A stretch of DNA of 64,000 nucleotides from Bacillus sp. J37 (GTDB lineage Bacteria > Bacillota > Bacilli > Bacillales > Bacillaceae), in assembly GCF_000518865.1 (NCBI RefSeq), contig NZ_JAEK01000007.1:124001-188000 (forward strand). Direction: 5' to 3'. Every line of letters starts with the position of its first letter. Within the stretch, counting starts at the first letter, position 1. A program made the position numbers and the translations under genes. Below the pieces are notes generated by a model. That model had not been told where the DNA came from, searched no databases, and saw nothing but the letters and a program-made list of their open reading frames with translations. Of the stretch, positions 52,898 to 62,407 are shown piece by piece.

Positions 52898-53536
52898 ATG
52901 CTTTCACATTATTATACCGTAAAAGGCTATGGAGAGCATGAGATAATTATCCAAAAATCGCGTTTTATTTGTTATGTAGAACGTGCCACAACAGAAGAAG
53001 AAGCAATCGAGTTCATTCAAAAGATAAAAAAGAAGCATTACGATGCAAATCATAATTGCTCAGCCTATTTAATCGGGGAAAATGATCATATCCAAAAAGC
53101 AAATGATGATGGCGAACCAAGTGGAACGGCCGGAGTGCCAATGCTTGAGGTGTTAAAGAAAAAGAAACTAAAAGACACCGTTGTCGTTGTCACACGCTAT
53201 TTTGGCGGCATTAAACTTGGGACAGGCGGTTTAATCCGCGCATACGGAAAATCTGTTTCTGAGGGCTTACAGGCGACTGGAATGGTGGAACGGAAGCTTA
53301 TGCGTATCATGAATACAAACATTGACTATACATGGCTGGGGAAAGTGGAAAATGAATTACGATCTTCCACATATTTATTAAAGGAAATCCACTATTTAAA
53401 TGATGTAAATGTGGAAGCCTATGTAGAAGAAGAGAAAAAGACAGACTTTATTAAGTGGATGACAGAGCTGACGAATGGACAAGGTGACATTTCGGAAGGT
53501 GATGTTGTGTACTTGGAAGAAGATGTCCAAATTTAA
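52898..53536 (+). CDS. yvyE: YigZ/IMPACT-family protein YvyE
   Basis: A 212-residue protein of the UPF0029/IMPACT N-terminal family with DUF1949 C-terminal domain. DGEPSGTAGVPMLEVL and VVTRYFGGIKLGTGGLIRAY are the family hallmarks. Function not established; some relatives are linked to proline peptidase or translation control. ATG 52898 follows AGGAGGTG. Divergent from degS, followed at 17 bp by the LCP gene. Confidence 0.92.
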   Translation: MLSHYYTVKGYGEHEIIIQKSRFICYVERATTEEEAIEFIQKIKKKHYDANHNCSAYLIGENDHIQKANDDGEPSGTAGVPMLEVLKKKKLKDTVVVVTRYFGGIKLGTGGLIRAYGKSVSEGLQATGMVERKLMRIMNTNIDYTWLGKVENELRSSTYLLKEIHYLNDVNVEAYVEEEKKTDFIKWMTELTNGQGDISEGDVVYLEEDVQI

Positions 53537-53553
53537 TTTAGAGGAGAAACTTT

Positions 53554-54591
53554 ATGAATAGAAGAGATATGAAGAGAGTGAAAAAGAAGAAAAAACGTCC
53601 AATTCTTAGGCGGTTACTTTTTCTCGCTCTTGTATTATTAATTGGAATTGGATCATATGTTGGATATGTCTTTTATCAGACATTAGAGGCAGCAAATAAT
53701 TCTTATGATGATCTTGGTCGAGAAAAGTCCAAGCTGCGTGATAGTGCAGTAAGTATATCGAATGACCCGGTATCTATATTACTCCTTGGTGTCGAAGATT
53801 ATTCAAGTGGTGGAAAAGGTGGACGATCAGATACTTTAATGGTCGCAACGTTTAACCCGGAAGATCAATCCATGAAACTTTTAAGTATTCCACGTGATTC
53901 AAGGGTTGAGATACCTGGAAAAGGTTTAGATAAAATTAACCACTCCTTTTCCAAAGGTGGAAAAGAACTAACAATTGAAACAGTAGAAGATTTTCTGGAA
54001 ATACCTATTGATTACTATGCAACAGTTAATTTTGATGGGTTTAAAAACATTGTAGATATTGTTGGCGGAATTACTGTTGATGTACCTTTTGATTTTGTAC
54101 AAAACAGTGATGACCGTAAAGCTGAGAAACTTCAGTTTTATGAAGGGCCTATGGAGCTAGACGGACGCTACGCACTTGCCTATGCACGGATGAGACATGA
54201 AGATATTAAGGGCGACATAGGGCGAAATGAGCGACAGCAACAGGTAGTGAAAGCCATTATTGACGAAATTGCTTCGGCAGGTACACTATTGAAAGTCGAC
54301 AAACTAACAAATGAAGTTGGTAATAATGTTGAAACAAATATGAAGGTTTCTGAATTACTAGGCTTTTATCAAAAGTACTCAGGATTTAGCACAAGCAATA
54401 TCGAAACTCTTACATTAGATGGTGTTGGGGAATACATTAACGGAATTTCTTATTGGTTACCTGAAGAGGAAAGTGTTATTGAAATTCAAGATGAATTAAA
54501 GGGACACTTAGGTATAACAGTTACTGATAGTTCTGATGAAACAGATTCTACAACAACAGATGATTTTGACACTTCCGCTGCATCTGAATAA
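53554..54591 (+). CDS. LytR-CpsA-Psr family wall teichoic acid ligase (TagV-like)
   Basis: A 345-residue membrane-anchored enzyme: a basic N-terminus, TM at about 20-42 and an extracellular LCP domain at about 75-250. Catalytic/pyrophosphate-binding residues are in GGRSDTLMV, SIPRDSRVEIPG and the Arg pair of RMRHEDIKGDIGRNERQQQV. The tail is acidic Ser/Thr-rich. LCP enzymes attach wall teichoic acid to peptidoglycan. Position after yvyE and before tagO matches B. subtilis yvhJ (tagV). Start follows AGAGGAG. Confidence 0.9.
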   Translation: MNRRDMKRVKKKKKRPILRRLLFLALVLLIGIGSYVGYVFYQTLEAANNSYDDLGREKSKLRDSAVSISNDPVSILLLGVEDYSSGGKGGRSDTLMVATFNPEDQSMKLLSIPRDSRVEIPGKGLDKINHSFSKGGKELTIETVEDFLEIPIDYYATVNFDGFKNIVDIVGGITVDVPFDFVQNSDDRKAEKLQFYEGPMELDGRYALAYARMRHEDIKGDIGRNERQQQVVKAIIDEIASAGTLLKVDKLTNEVGNNVETNMKVSELLGFYQKYSGFSTSNIETLTLDGVGEYINGISYWLPEEESVIEIQDELKGHLGITVTDSSDETDSTTTDDFDTSAASE

Positions 54592-54596
54592 ATGGT

Positions 54597-54628
54597 AAGA
54601 GGACCAAAATGACTGGTCCTCTTTTTAG
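54597..54628. terminator. Bidirectional terminator between LCP gene and tagO
   Basis: AAGAGGACC (54598-54606) pairs with GGTCCTCTT (54615-54623). The far end overlaps the tagO stop region. Confidence 0.85.
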
Positions 54629-55698
54629 TTATCCTTTTGCGGCTTCATTATACGTCTAAACGTATTTATAAGCGGCTTACGATTCATACCAATCAATCCT
54701 ACAATTTCTGCAATGACCTGAATGGCAAGTAGCAATATGATTAAAATCAACAAGGATAACCATAATGTCGCATTTGAAAAAATGATAGCTGATAAGCCAA
54801 AACAAGCGCTAAAGAAGTAAATCACCAGCACAGCCGCTCTATGACTAAACCCTAAATCCACTAAACAATAGTGAAGATGAAGTTTATCCGGTGCTGCAAT
54901 ACTGCGTTTATTCAAAAACCTTCTAATTATTGCAAAAATAGTATCAAATATTGGCACTGCTAAAACAATAATTGGAATAATAAAACTGAATAAAGTAATG
55001 TTTTTAAACAATCCTAACATTGATATGACCGATATTGAGTATCCTAGAAACAAGGCACCTGTATCACCCATAAAAATTTTTGCAGGATAAAAGTTATGAA
55101 CTAAGAAACCTAATGAACTACCAATCAAAATAGTACATAAAGCTATTACGACAAGTTGAGAATCAGCGATGGCCATAATAAGAATGCTTGTCATCGCTAT
55201 AGAAGAAACCCCTGCTGCTAATCCGTCAAGACCGTCGATTAAGTTAATCGCGTTCGTAATCGCAACAATCCATAAAACTGTAACAGGATAACTAAAATAG
55301 TCTAAATAAATAACCCCAAAGAAGGGAACTGTAAGCTTCGAGATAAGTAAACCCGATGAAGCAACCACAATCGCTGCAACAAGTTGACCTAAAAATTTAT
55401 ATTGAGCTGGTAATGTAAATCGATCATCCAGGATTCCGACGATGATGATGATAACCGCTCCGATAACAACCTCAGTCATATACATGGATTGAGGCTTCAA
55501 ATACAGGAACCCGGCAATAACTCCAATAAAGATTGCAAGACCACCAAGTCGAGGCATGATATCCTTATGGATTTTTCTTTTATTCGGTTGATCTGTAGCT
55601 CCAATTTTAATCGCAAGCTTTTTTACTAATGGTGTAATAAGTATGGCGACAGCAAAAGAAAGAATAAAAGCTACAATATAGTCAATATAAGAATGCAT
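54625..55698 (-). CDS. tagO: Undecaprenyl-phosphate GlcNAc-1-phosphate transferase TagO
   Basis: A 357-residue polytopic membrane enzyme of the WecA/MraY family with about 11 membrane segments. Motifs GILDDRF, NLIDGLDGLAAG, FMGDTGALFLG and the cytosolic His-rich LHLHY loop are present. It starts wall teichoic acid linkage-unit synthesis. Start ATG 55698 has GGGG upstream. The neighbouring mnaA and LCP genes act in the same pathway. Confidence 0.94.
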   Translation of the reverse strand: MHSYIDYIVAFILSFAVAILITPLVKKLAIKIGATDQPNKRKIHKDIMPRLGGLAIFIGVIAGFLYLKPQSMYMTEVVIGAVIIIIVGILDDRFTLPAQYKFLGQLVAAIVVASSGLLISKLTVPFFGVIYLDYFSYPVTVLWIVAITNAINLIDGLDGLAAGVSSIAMTSILIMAIADSQLVVIALCTILIGSSLGFLVHNFYPAKIFMGDTGALFLGYSISVISMLGLFKNITLFSFIIPIIVLAVPIFDTIFAIIRRFLNKRSIAAPDKLHLHYCLVDLGFSHRAAVLVIYFFSACFGLSAIIFSNATLWLSLLILIILLLAIQVIAEIVGLIGMNRKPLINTFRRIMKPQKDN

Positions 55699-55862
55699 CG
55701 TTTACCCCCACTTGTGTGAGAAATTTTCACTTCTTACATCATAGCAAAAATATATAAAGTTTCAATTGTTTTTTTCTTAAAGTTATATGACAAATATCTA
55801 TCTATACATTAGCATGGACATTTGAATGTAAACATATAGCTTAATAAAGATCAATGAAATAT

Positions 55863-56993
55863 TTACCTACTTTTCTTTAAAAGCTTTTCATAGAAAGAAA
55901 ATAACTTTTCTTCTTCAGATCCCCAATTATATGTATTTGAAAAAGCTACTTCCCCATTTTCTCCCATTTCCTTAGCTAAGCTTTCATTTTCTAATAAAGT
56001 CAGCATCGCCTTTGAAATGGACTGAGGTCTTTCCGGATTCACAAGCAGCCCGCTGTTGGAAGATTCAACAACTTTGCGATAATGCGGGAAATCCGACGCT
56101 ATAACGGCTACTCCTGCTGCCATATATTCAAATAGTTTGTTCGGTAAGCATACTAGGTGGTTAGGAACAGGTAAATAGGGAATAATACCGATGGTCGCTT
56201 CAGATAAGTACTTTTCTATTTCCTGATAAGGAACCTTCCCTTTAAATTCGACTTTATCCTTTATACCTAACATACTAATTTTTTCATGAATGTTCTCTTC
56301 AAATGAGGTAGATTCAAAACTACCAACAAATAAAAGCTTTGCTTCAGGCTTATGCTTCGAAACATGTGAGAACCCTTCAATCAGCTCCTCTATTCCCCTA
56401 ATAGCCGTTATACCCCCTAAATATAAAAGGTACGCATCCTTTTTATTTACCCGACTTGTTGGCGGAAACATCTCAGGCAAGGGATAGTTTTCAATTTTAC
56501 ATGACGTGTATTTTCTATACCGCTCCCCTACCTCTTCTGTTGTATAGATGATGCCTGAAAGAAGAGGCAATGAGATCTTTTCTATTACTTCGTAAGCTAT
56601 ACGAACAGGGTTCTTCAACCAATTCTTTAAATATTTTTTACTCATAATTGCATTAGGATAATGCTCATGAACATCGAAAATAACTGGCTTTCTTGTAAAG
56701 AGACGTAGTAAAACTCCTACTGGAAGCAATTCCGGATCATGAAAATGATACAAATCTGCATTTGTTTGCTTTGCTTGCTTAAATACAGTAAAAGTATGTA
56801 AAAATCTCTTCCATTCCTTTTTAGGCTTCTCAATCGGTATCAAGTGGATTCCGTCATTCTTCATTTGTTTATCCGGCTTAGGAGCAAGAAGTGTGACCTC
56901 ATATCCTGCCTTTTTTAAAGATTTACATTGTTTATGATAGATTCGTCCATCATACGCCTGATGAACCGTTGTAATCACACTAATTTTTGTCAT
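55863..56993 (-). CDS. Family 4 glycosyltransferase A
   Basis: A 376-residue GT-B enzyme. N-terminal acceptor domain (ISVITTVHQAYDGRIYHKQC), central DLYHFHDPELLPVG and C-terminal nucleotide-sugar domain with LVCLPNKLFEYMAAGVAVIA containing the conserved Glu. ATG 56993 follows AAAGGAAATG; upstream codons are discarded. Divergent from a second GT4 gene with an intergenic space of about 100 bp. Likely roles are wall polymer, teichuronic-acid-like or exopolysaccharide synthesis; the sugar is unknown. Confidence 0.85.
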   Translation of the reverse strand: MTKISVITTVHQAYDGRIYHKQCKSLKKAGYEVTLLAPKPDKQMKNDGIHLIPIEKPKKEWKRFLHTFTVFKQAKQTNADLYHFHDPELLPVGVLLRLFTRKPVIFDVHEHYPNAIMSKKYLKNWLKNPVRIAYEVIEKISLPLLSGIIYTTEEVGERYRKYTSCKIENYPLPEMFPPTSRVNKKDAYLLYLGGITAIRGIEELIEGFSHVSKHKPEAKLLFVGSFESTSFEENIHEKISMLGIKDKVEFKGKVPYQEIEKYLSEATIGIIPYLPVPNHLVCLPNKLFEYMAAGVAVIASDFPHYRKVVESSNSGLLVNPERPQSISKAMLTLLENESLAKEMGENGEVAFSNTYNWGSEEEKLFSFYEKLLKKSR

Positions 56994-57091
56994 AATATCA
57001 TTTCCTTTTACATATCCAAGTTGTAACTTTTCCACTAATACTTTACACTATTATATTGATAATTCCTAATTTTTTATGGAAAGGAATCTCT

Positions 57092-58330
57092 ATGAAAATT
57101 GTTTATATCACTCAGCATTTCCCACCTGAAATAGGTGCTGCACAAGGACGGGCATATGACATGAGCTCTAATCTTTCAAATTTAGGTCATGATCTGCATG
57201 TGCTGACGACCTTCCCTAATTCAAAACCGATAAATAAGTTCTTTAAGAAAGAAAACATTAATGAATTGACAGTGTACAGATCCTTCCGTATACGAGATAC
57301 AAAAACAAGCTCCATTCGGAGGCTTGCAAATTACCTGTCGTTTATGGTCTCAAGTTGCATATCCGGCTTATTAGTAAAAAAAACTGATGTCATTTATGCA
57401 ACCTCTCCACAATTATTCCAAGGAGTAACAGGGTACTTTTTAAGCAGGGTTCACAGAGCGAAATTTGTCTTTGAAATTCGTGATCTTTGGGTTGATTTTG
57501 CTGAACTATTAGGCCAATTCAAAAATAAAAAACTTCTGCAGCTTGCACGAAGTCTTGAAAGCTTTCTTTATAAGAAAGCAGATCATATCGTTGTTGTAAC
57601 AAATGGTTATAAACAACGTCTCATCGACCTTGGAATACAGGAAGAAAAAATTACTGTGATACCTAACGGTGTTAATCCTAACTCTTTACCATCCTTAAAA
57701 GGTACATCCTCTGTAAAGCACCAGTATGGAATAGAAGATAAATTCCTTGTGTTATACGCTGGAAATATCGGGGCTGCACAAGGATTAACAACGATTATTT
57801 CAGCAGCTGAAAAATTAAAGGATGATCCATCTGTTGTTTTTATGTTCATCGGTGAAGGTGTTGAAAAGCAAATATTGATGGAAAAAGCAACATCCCTCAA
57901 CCTTTCAAACGTATTGTTTATAGACAGCAAAAGAAAGGAAGAACTCCTTGGCTATTATGAAGCAGCTGATGTTGGTATTGTTTCGTTAAAAAAACATCCT
58001 TTGTTTGAAATAACAATTCCTTCTAAGGTTTTTGACTACATGTCAATGTCAACACCGATTCTTATAGGTGTTGATGGAGAAGCAAAAGAAATTGTTGAAG
58101 AGCATGAAGCCGGATTTTACTTTGAACCTGAAAATGCTGATGATTTTGTTCGGGTGTTGAAAGATGCTCAAAATCATCCTAAAAAGCTAAATGAAATAAA
58201 ACTTCACGTGAAAGATAAGCTTCTACAATCATTTAATCGGGAAAAACAAGCAGAACAACTTTCTGAAACTCTAATTAATTTGACGAAACCAACCCAAAAA
58301 GAGTTGCAAAAAAAGTCAACTAGTTTTTAA
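57092..58330 (+). CDS. Family 4 glycosyltransferase B (WbuB-like)
   Basis: A 412-residue GT-B enzyme. Start motif ITQHFPPEIGAAQGRAYDMS resembles WbuB-type L-fucosamine or related transferases. The C-terminal domain has VLYAGNIGAAQGL and ITIPSKVFDYMSMSTPILIG. ATG 57092 follows GGAAAGGA. A terminator lies 37 bp past the stop. Forms a divergent pair with the GT4 at 55863. Confidence 0.85.
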   Translation: MKIVYITQHFPPEIGAAQGRAYDMSSNLSNLGHDLHVLTTFPNSKPINKFFKKENINELTVYRSFRIRDTKTSSIRRLANYLSFMVSSCISGLLVKKTDVIYATSPQLFQGVTGYFLSRVHRAKFVFEIRDLWVDFAELLGQFKNKKLLQLARSLESFLYKKADHIVVVTNGYKQRLIDLGIQEEKITVIPNGVNPNSLPSLKGTSSVKHQYGIEDKFLVLYAGNIGAAQGLTTIISAAEKLKDDPSVVFMFIGEGVEKQILMEKATSLNLSNVLFIDSKRKEELLGYYEAADVGIVSLKKHPLFEITIPSKVFDYMSMSTPILIGVDGEAKEIVEEHEAGFYFEPENADDFVRVLKDAQNHPKKLNEIKLHVKDKLLQSFNREKQAEQLSETLINLTKPTQKELQKKSTSF

Positions 58331-58366
58331 GGGATTCGTTTTGAATGAACATCCATAGACATATTA

Positions 58367-58408
58367 AAAATGACGCATGTTTGGTTTGGCATCCACGCGT
58401 CATTTTCT
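58367..58408 (+). terminator. Terminator of glycosyltransferase B
   Basis: AAAATGACGC (58367-58376) pairs perfectly with GCGTCATTTT (58397-58406). The following 58409-58600 shows no gene. Confidence 0.85.
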
Positions 58409-58600
58409 TTATTTTTGACTTTTCTTCATATTATAAAAACTACCTTTTTAATGAAATACTCGTATCTACTATTTGGTGGTTGTTTGATTACTGTCCAAAC
58501 TCTTTTTTATCAAAACAATCCTTTTTATTTTAGTTTTGAATTATTTCGAGTCTTCTCCGTCATGTCGAACAAACCTTACATTTACTTCACTGCTTATATT

Positions 58601-58636
58601 AAAAAAGCGTCAATCTCTTCTAAGATTCACGCTTCC
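58601..58636 (-). terminator. Terminator of the DUF4240 gene
   Basis: On the minus strand AAGCGT...AATCT pair with AGATT...ACGCTT, followed by TTTTTTAA; about 110 bp past the stop. Confidence 0.6.
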
Positions 58637-58748
58637 TGTTTTCCCGTTTATCAAATCATTTATTCCCCATCAGCAACAATCCTGTTAAAGAACAATGACT
58701 ACCTTCACTTTTAATAAATGTTACTAAGAAAGCCTAACTAATCTTTTT

Positions 58749-59297
58749 TTAACCTAGTGGTTCTTCACCAAATCTTTCCCATAGAATAGGAAATAAATTT
58801 TCCAGATCCTCTTCTTCCCAATCAAATTCAATATCAGTCATCGGCTCCACCCCTCTTTTGTCAAGGGCTTCTAGAAACTCATTATATATATTGTCATCCC
58901 ATTCAATATCACCAGTCTTTAACAGGCTATAAGCATCAAATCCAGCCGAAAGCAACTCTTCATTTTGCGGAACTCCCTCATCATCAAGGTTGTCTTCATT
59001 TATGTACTCTACTAAAAACTCAGGGTCTTTCATTACCTTATAAAATATATCTTCTCCCTGTCCAATCAGCCATCCGCGAAAATAATCAAAAGCATCGTCT
59101 GAACAACCACCCATCAAAACAAATGCCGCTCCCCATAAACGAGATTTATAGCTACTGTTCATCAATTTTTGAAACAAAAACTCAAAATCTAAAACTTCCT
59201 CTACTTCTTTTTTTGCTAGTACCTCTGTTAAGAAATATGCTTGATCATCATATTCTCTGGACCTTTCAATTAATCTCCAAAATTCTTTCTGATCCAT
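58749..59297 (-). CDS. DUF4240-like acidic protein
   Basis: A 182-residue acidic cytosolic protein. MDQKEFWRLIERSREYDDQA and ALWGAAFVLMGGCSDDAFDY-type segment followed by FRGWLIGQGED are typical of DUF4240 proteins, of unknown function but often found near polymorphic-toxin immunity genes. No toxin gene is seen beside it. The C-terminus FDWEEEDLENLFPILWERFG is strongly acidic. ATG 59297 follows GGAGGTTATAT. Confidence 0.75.
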   Translation of the reverse strand: MDQKEFWRLIERSREYDDQAYFLTEVLAKKEVEEVLDFEFLFQKLMNSSYKSRLWGAAFVLMGGCSDDAFDYFRGWLIGQGEDIFYKVMKDPEFLVEYINEDNLDDEGVPQNEELLSAGFDAYSLLKTGDIEWDDNIYNEFLEALDKRGVEPMTDIEFDWEEEDLENLFPILWERFGEEPLG

Positions 59298-59417
59298 TAT
59301 ATAACCTCCAAATTACTTTATATAATGATTACATTCGACATTATGTAAGCTACTTCCTTCTTCAACTTACCCGGCGCTTTTGTTTACGTACTATTAATGA
59401 AGAATCTTTTTCTAACG

Positions 59418-59451
59418 AAAAAACTCGTCATTCACTGACGAGTTTTTATCT
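59418..59451. terminator. Terminator of mnaA
   Basis: AAAACTCGTC (59420-59429) pairs perfectly with GACGAGTTTT (59437-59446). It serves the minus-strand mnaA; it also suits the plus direction. Confidence 0.8.
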
Positions 59452-59536
59452 TTGTTATTTTAAAAAACCTGATTAATCAAGTATAGATTGAACATGCACT
59501 TCAAAACGAATAATTATTTTCAAGTCGCTTTTTTCT

Positions 59537-60682
59537 TTACGGTCTAAAAGACTCAGGTTTCTTTTCACGTTTACCAAAATGATGTAAAATTGCTTTTACT
59601 ATACGATTAGAAGCATTTCCATCACCATACGGATTAGATGCCTGTGACATTTTTTCATATGCATCTTTATCGTTCAAAAGCTCATAAGCCATTTTATAAA
59701 TGGTTTCTTCATCGGTACCTGCTAATTTTAGCGTACCTGCTTCAATTCCTTCAGGACGTTCTGTTGTATCACGTAATACAAGAACAGGTACTCCTAGAGA
59801 AGGTGCTTCCTCTTGAACACCGCCGGAATCAGTTAGAATGATATGAGCACGTGATGCGAAATTATGGAAATCATAAACACCAAGTGGTTCAATCAAATGG
59901 ATTCTATTGTCATCACCCAGAATTTCATCCGCTACCTCACGAACAGCAGGGTTTAGATGTACAGGATAAACAACTTGAACATCATCATGTTCTGTCACAA
60001 GGCGCTTAATTGCACGGAACATATTTCGCATTGGCTCTCCAAGATTTTCTCTACGATGAGCTGTTAATAGAATTAAGCGATCAGATCCAACTTTATCCAA
60101 CACTTCGTGTGTGTAAGAATCTTTTACAGTTGTTTTTAAAGCATCGATAGCTGTATTACCAGTTACAAAAATCGTTTCAGCTTTTTTGTTTTCTTGAAGT
60201 AAATTTTGCTCTGACTTATCTGTTGGTGAGAAATGCAAGTCAGCAATTACACCTGTAATTTGGCGATTTACTTCCTCAGGGAATGGTGAGTACTTATTCC
60301 ATGTTCTTAAACCAGCTTCTACGTGACCAACTGCAATCTGATTGTAGAAAGCAGCTAAGCTTGCTACAAATGTAGTAGTTGTATCACCATGTACAAGGAC
60401 TAAATCTGGTTTAACGTCTTTCATTACCTCATCTAAACCTTCTAACGCACGTGTTGTCACACCTGTTAATGTTTGACGATCTTTCATAATATTTAAATCA
60501 TGATCTGGTGTTACCTTAAAAAGCTCAAGGACTTGATCAAGCATTTGACGGTGCTGAGCTGTAACTGTTACGATTGAGTCAATTTCATCTGGATATTTTT
60601 CAAGTTCAAGCACTAGAGGTGCCATCTTAATGGCTTCCGGTCTAGTACCGAAGATTGTCATTACTTTTATTCTTCGTTCCAT
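59537..60682 (-). CDS. mnaA: UDP-GlcNAc 2-epimerase MnaA
   Basis: A 381-residue non-hydrolysing epimerase converting UDP-GlcNAc to UDP-ManNAc for the wall teichoic acid linkage unit. FGTRPEAIKMAPLV, HGDTTTT, GHVEAGLRTWNKYSPFPEE, TAHRRENLG and LTDSGGVQEEAPSLG carry the active-site residues. Start ATG 60682 follows AAGGAG. Matches B. subtilis YvyH/MnaA length (380). Confidence 0.95.
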   Translation of the reverse strand: MERRIKVMTIFGTRPEAIKMAPLVLELEKYPDEIDSIVTVTAQHRQMLDQVLELFKVTPDHDLNIMKDRQTLTGVTTRALEGLDEVMKDVKPDLVLVHGDTTTTFVASLAAFYNQIAVGHVEAGLRTWNKYSPFPEEVNRQITGVIADLHFSPTDKSEQNLLQENKKAETIFVTGNTAIDALKTTVKDSYTHEVLDKVGSDRLILLTAHRRENLGEPMRNMFRAIKRLVTEHDDVQVVYPVHLNPAVREVADEILGDDNRIHLIEPLGVYDFHNFASRAHIILTDSGGVQEEAPSLGVPVLVLRDTTERPEGIEAGTLKLAGTDEETIYKMAYELLNDKDAYEKMSQASNPYGDGNASNRIVKAILHHFGKREKKPESFRP

Positions 60683-60756
60683 TTGTTATTCTCCTTTTAA
60701 AAAGTTGAAATTCATTCATAGATTACCATATGAAATTCATTCCAACAAATCATTCA

Positions 60757-62280
60757 TTATAGAGTTTTCATGATATCTGCTTCAGTTCCAATTACAATCG
60801 CTGGATTCCTTTTAGGATCAATTTCTTTTAATAAAGTAAGAACATTGGATTCAGGTAGTGCAATACATCCTAATGTAGGACTGGTTTGATTTCTCCAAAC
60901 ATGGATAAAAATCGCACTCCCCTTCCCTTTAACAACTGGATTCGTATTATATTCAACAACTAGCCCATATTTATATAACGAATTCGTCATTCGTTCAAAG
61001 GATTTCCACTTTTTATTAGGATCTCCACTATATTTTACCCACTTGTTATAATCTGACGAAGTTGTATCATCAATCCAGTAATCCTGATTAGAAGTAACTT
61101 TAAATGGAACTTTTGTATCTGCAGGTCTATTTACTCCAAAACCATGTCCTATAGCATATAAACCAACAGGTGATTTCTTATCCCCTTCCTTTTTTGATAA
61201 AGAAACACCTAATTTCCCAAGAACTGCAGGAGAGGTTAATGTCTTCTCCCACTCATCACCATTTTTTTCATAAAGTACAGCTTCTGCTTTATAAGACTTA
61301 TTTGAACTTGCCGTAACCACCAGCATTTGACTGTACTTTGTTTGTTTTGAAAGTTTATCAGTTAATGCATTTTTTTCAGTTAGATTGCTTTTATATATAT
61401 ATCCAGTTTGATTTGCTACTGATACCTCATACCAATTACCATATGGCCTAGTAATCGAAACAGTGGTTCCTTCTTTGACACTGGACATTTGCACTAACTT
61501 ATTATTTTTCCTAACATAGACTGGACTTTCTCTTTTTACAGTAAATTGTTTATTCGAACTCTCCTTCAATGAATTACCTGGTTTATAAATTGCTGTTACA
61601 TTCGAGTTGTATATAAATGCTGTTTGTCCGGCATAAGTTATTTTATGCCAATTGCCATAATCACTTGTTCTTTGAAAAGTAGTTCCTGAGTGTAAAGTTG
61701 CAATTTTAACTAATTTTCCATTTTTGTTAATATAAACTGGAGTTGATGAGGAATCTACTTTAAACATCTTAGTTTCTTTAGTAAATTGGTTAATCACATT
61801 ACTTTTGTAAATATAAACAATTCGTTCTCCAACAGCAATCTGCAACCAATTGCCATAATCCTTAACAACAGGGTAAGTCCTATTAGCCATCAACTCACCA
61901 AACAGAACTAATTTCCCGGTACTATTATCATACACCGCAATATCCGTTGTTGTTTTAATTGATCCAAGATATGAAGGTACAGTTTGGAATGAACCTTTTA
62001 ATTTTGATTTCGTTAATTTCACTTGTTGCTTATTAATAAAACCAATTTCTCTTCCAACTTTTACTTTGTACCATTTTCCATAATCACCCTCATGTTTAAT
62101 CGTTGCTCCTTTAGAAAATTCCATAACCTTTTTTAACTGGTGATTAGCCAAAACATATAAAGGTGCATCATCTTTAACAACCACTAAGTTTTCATTTCCA
62201 GCGAAAGCCTCTTTTGTTGTAATACCTACTAGTAACCCTATAAATAAAATAAAAAATAGCAAACTTCTAAACTTTAACAA
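60757..62280 (-). CDS. Secreted L,D-transpeptidase-like protein with SH3-like repeats
   Basis: A 507-residue exported protein: signal peptide (to about 27, AFAG), four SH3-like repeats (about 30-105, 110-185, 190-250, 262-325) each ending in a DYGNW or PYGNW motif, and a C-terminal YkuD-like L,D-transpeptidase domain (about 345-505) with His in IFIHVWR and Cys in TLGCIALPE. Such domains form 3-3 cross-links or attach proteins to peptidoglycan. The SH3-like repeats likely bind the wall. Divergent from a subtilase carrying the same repeat type. Confidence 0.82.
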   Translation of the reverse strand: MLKFRSLLFFILFIGLLVGITTKEAFAGNENLVVVKDDAPLYVLANHQLKKVMEFSKGATIKHEGDYGKWYKVKVGREIGFINKQQVKLTKSKLKGSFQTVPSYLGSIKTTTDIAVYDNSTGKLVLFGELMANRTYPVVKDYGNWLQIAVGERIVYIYKSNVINQFTKETKMFKVDSSSTPVYINKNGKLVKIATLHSGTTFQRTSDYGNWHKITYAGQTAFIYNSNVTAIYKPGNSLKESSNKQFTVKRESPVYVRKNNKLVQMSSVKEGTTVSITRPYGNWYEVSVANQTGYIYKSNLTEKNALTDKLSKQTKYSQMLVVTASSNKSYKAEAVLYEKNGDEWEKTLTSPAVLGKLGVSLSKKEGDKKSPVGLYAIGHGFGVNRPADTKVPFKVTSNQDYWIDDTTSSDYNKWVKYSGDPNKKWKSFERMTNSLYKYGLVVEYNTNPVVKGKGSAIFIHVWRNQTSPTLGCIALPESNVLTLLKEIDPKRNPAIVIGTEADIMKTL

Positions 62281-62407
62281 TATCTCTCTTTCCTTTCTAA
62301 TACATTTATATCAATATTTTACTACATTTATCTTATTCTATGGTTTTCTATTTTAACTTTCTTTATTAAAATAAATAGATGTAAGATAAATACGAGGAGG
62401 ATAAATA

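Noticed and set aside
58345-58714. Small plus-strand frames after the GT4 gene
   Set aside because: They cross the terminator, lack ribosome binding sites and are biased by T-rich sequence.
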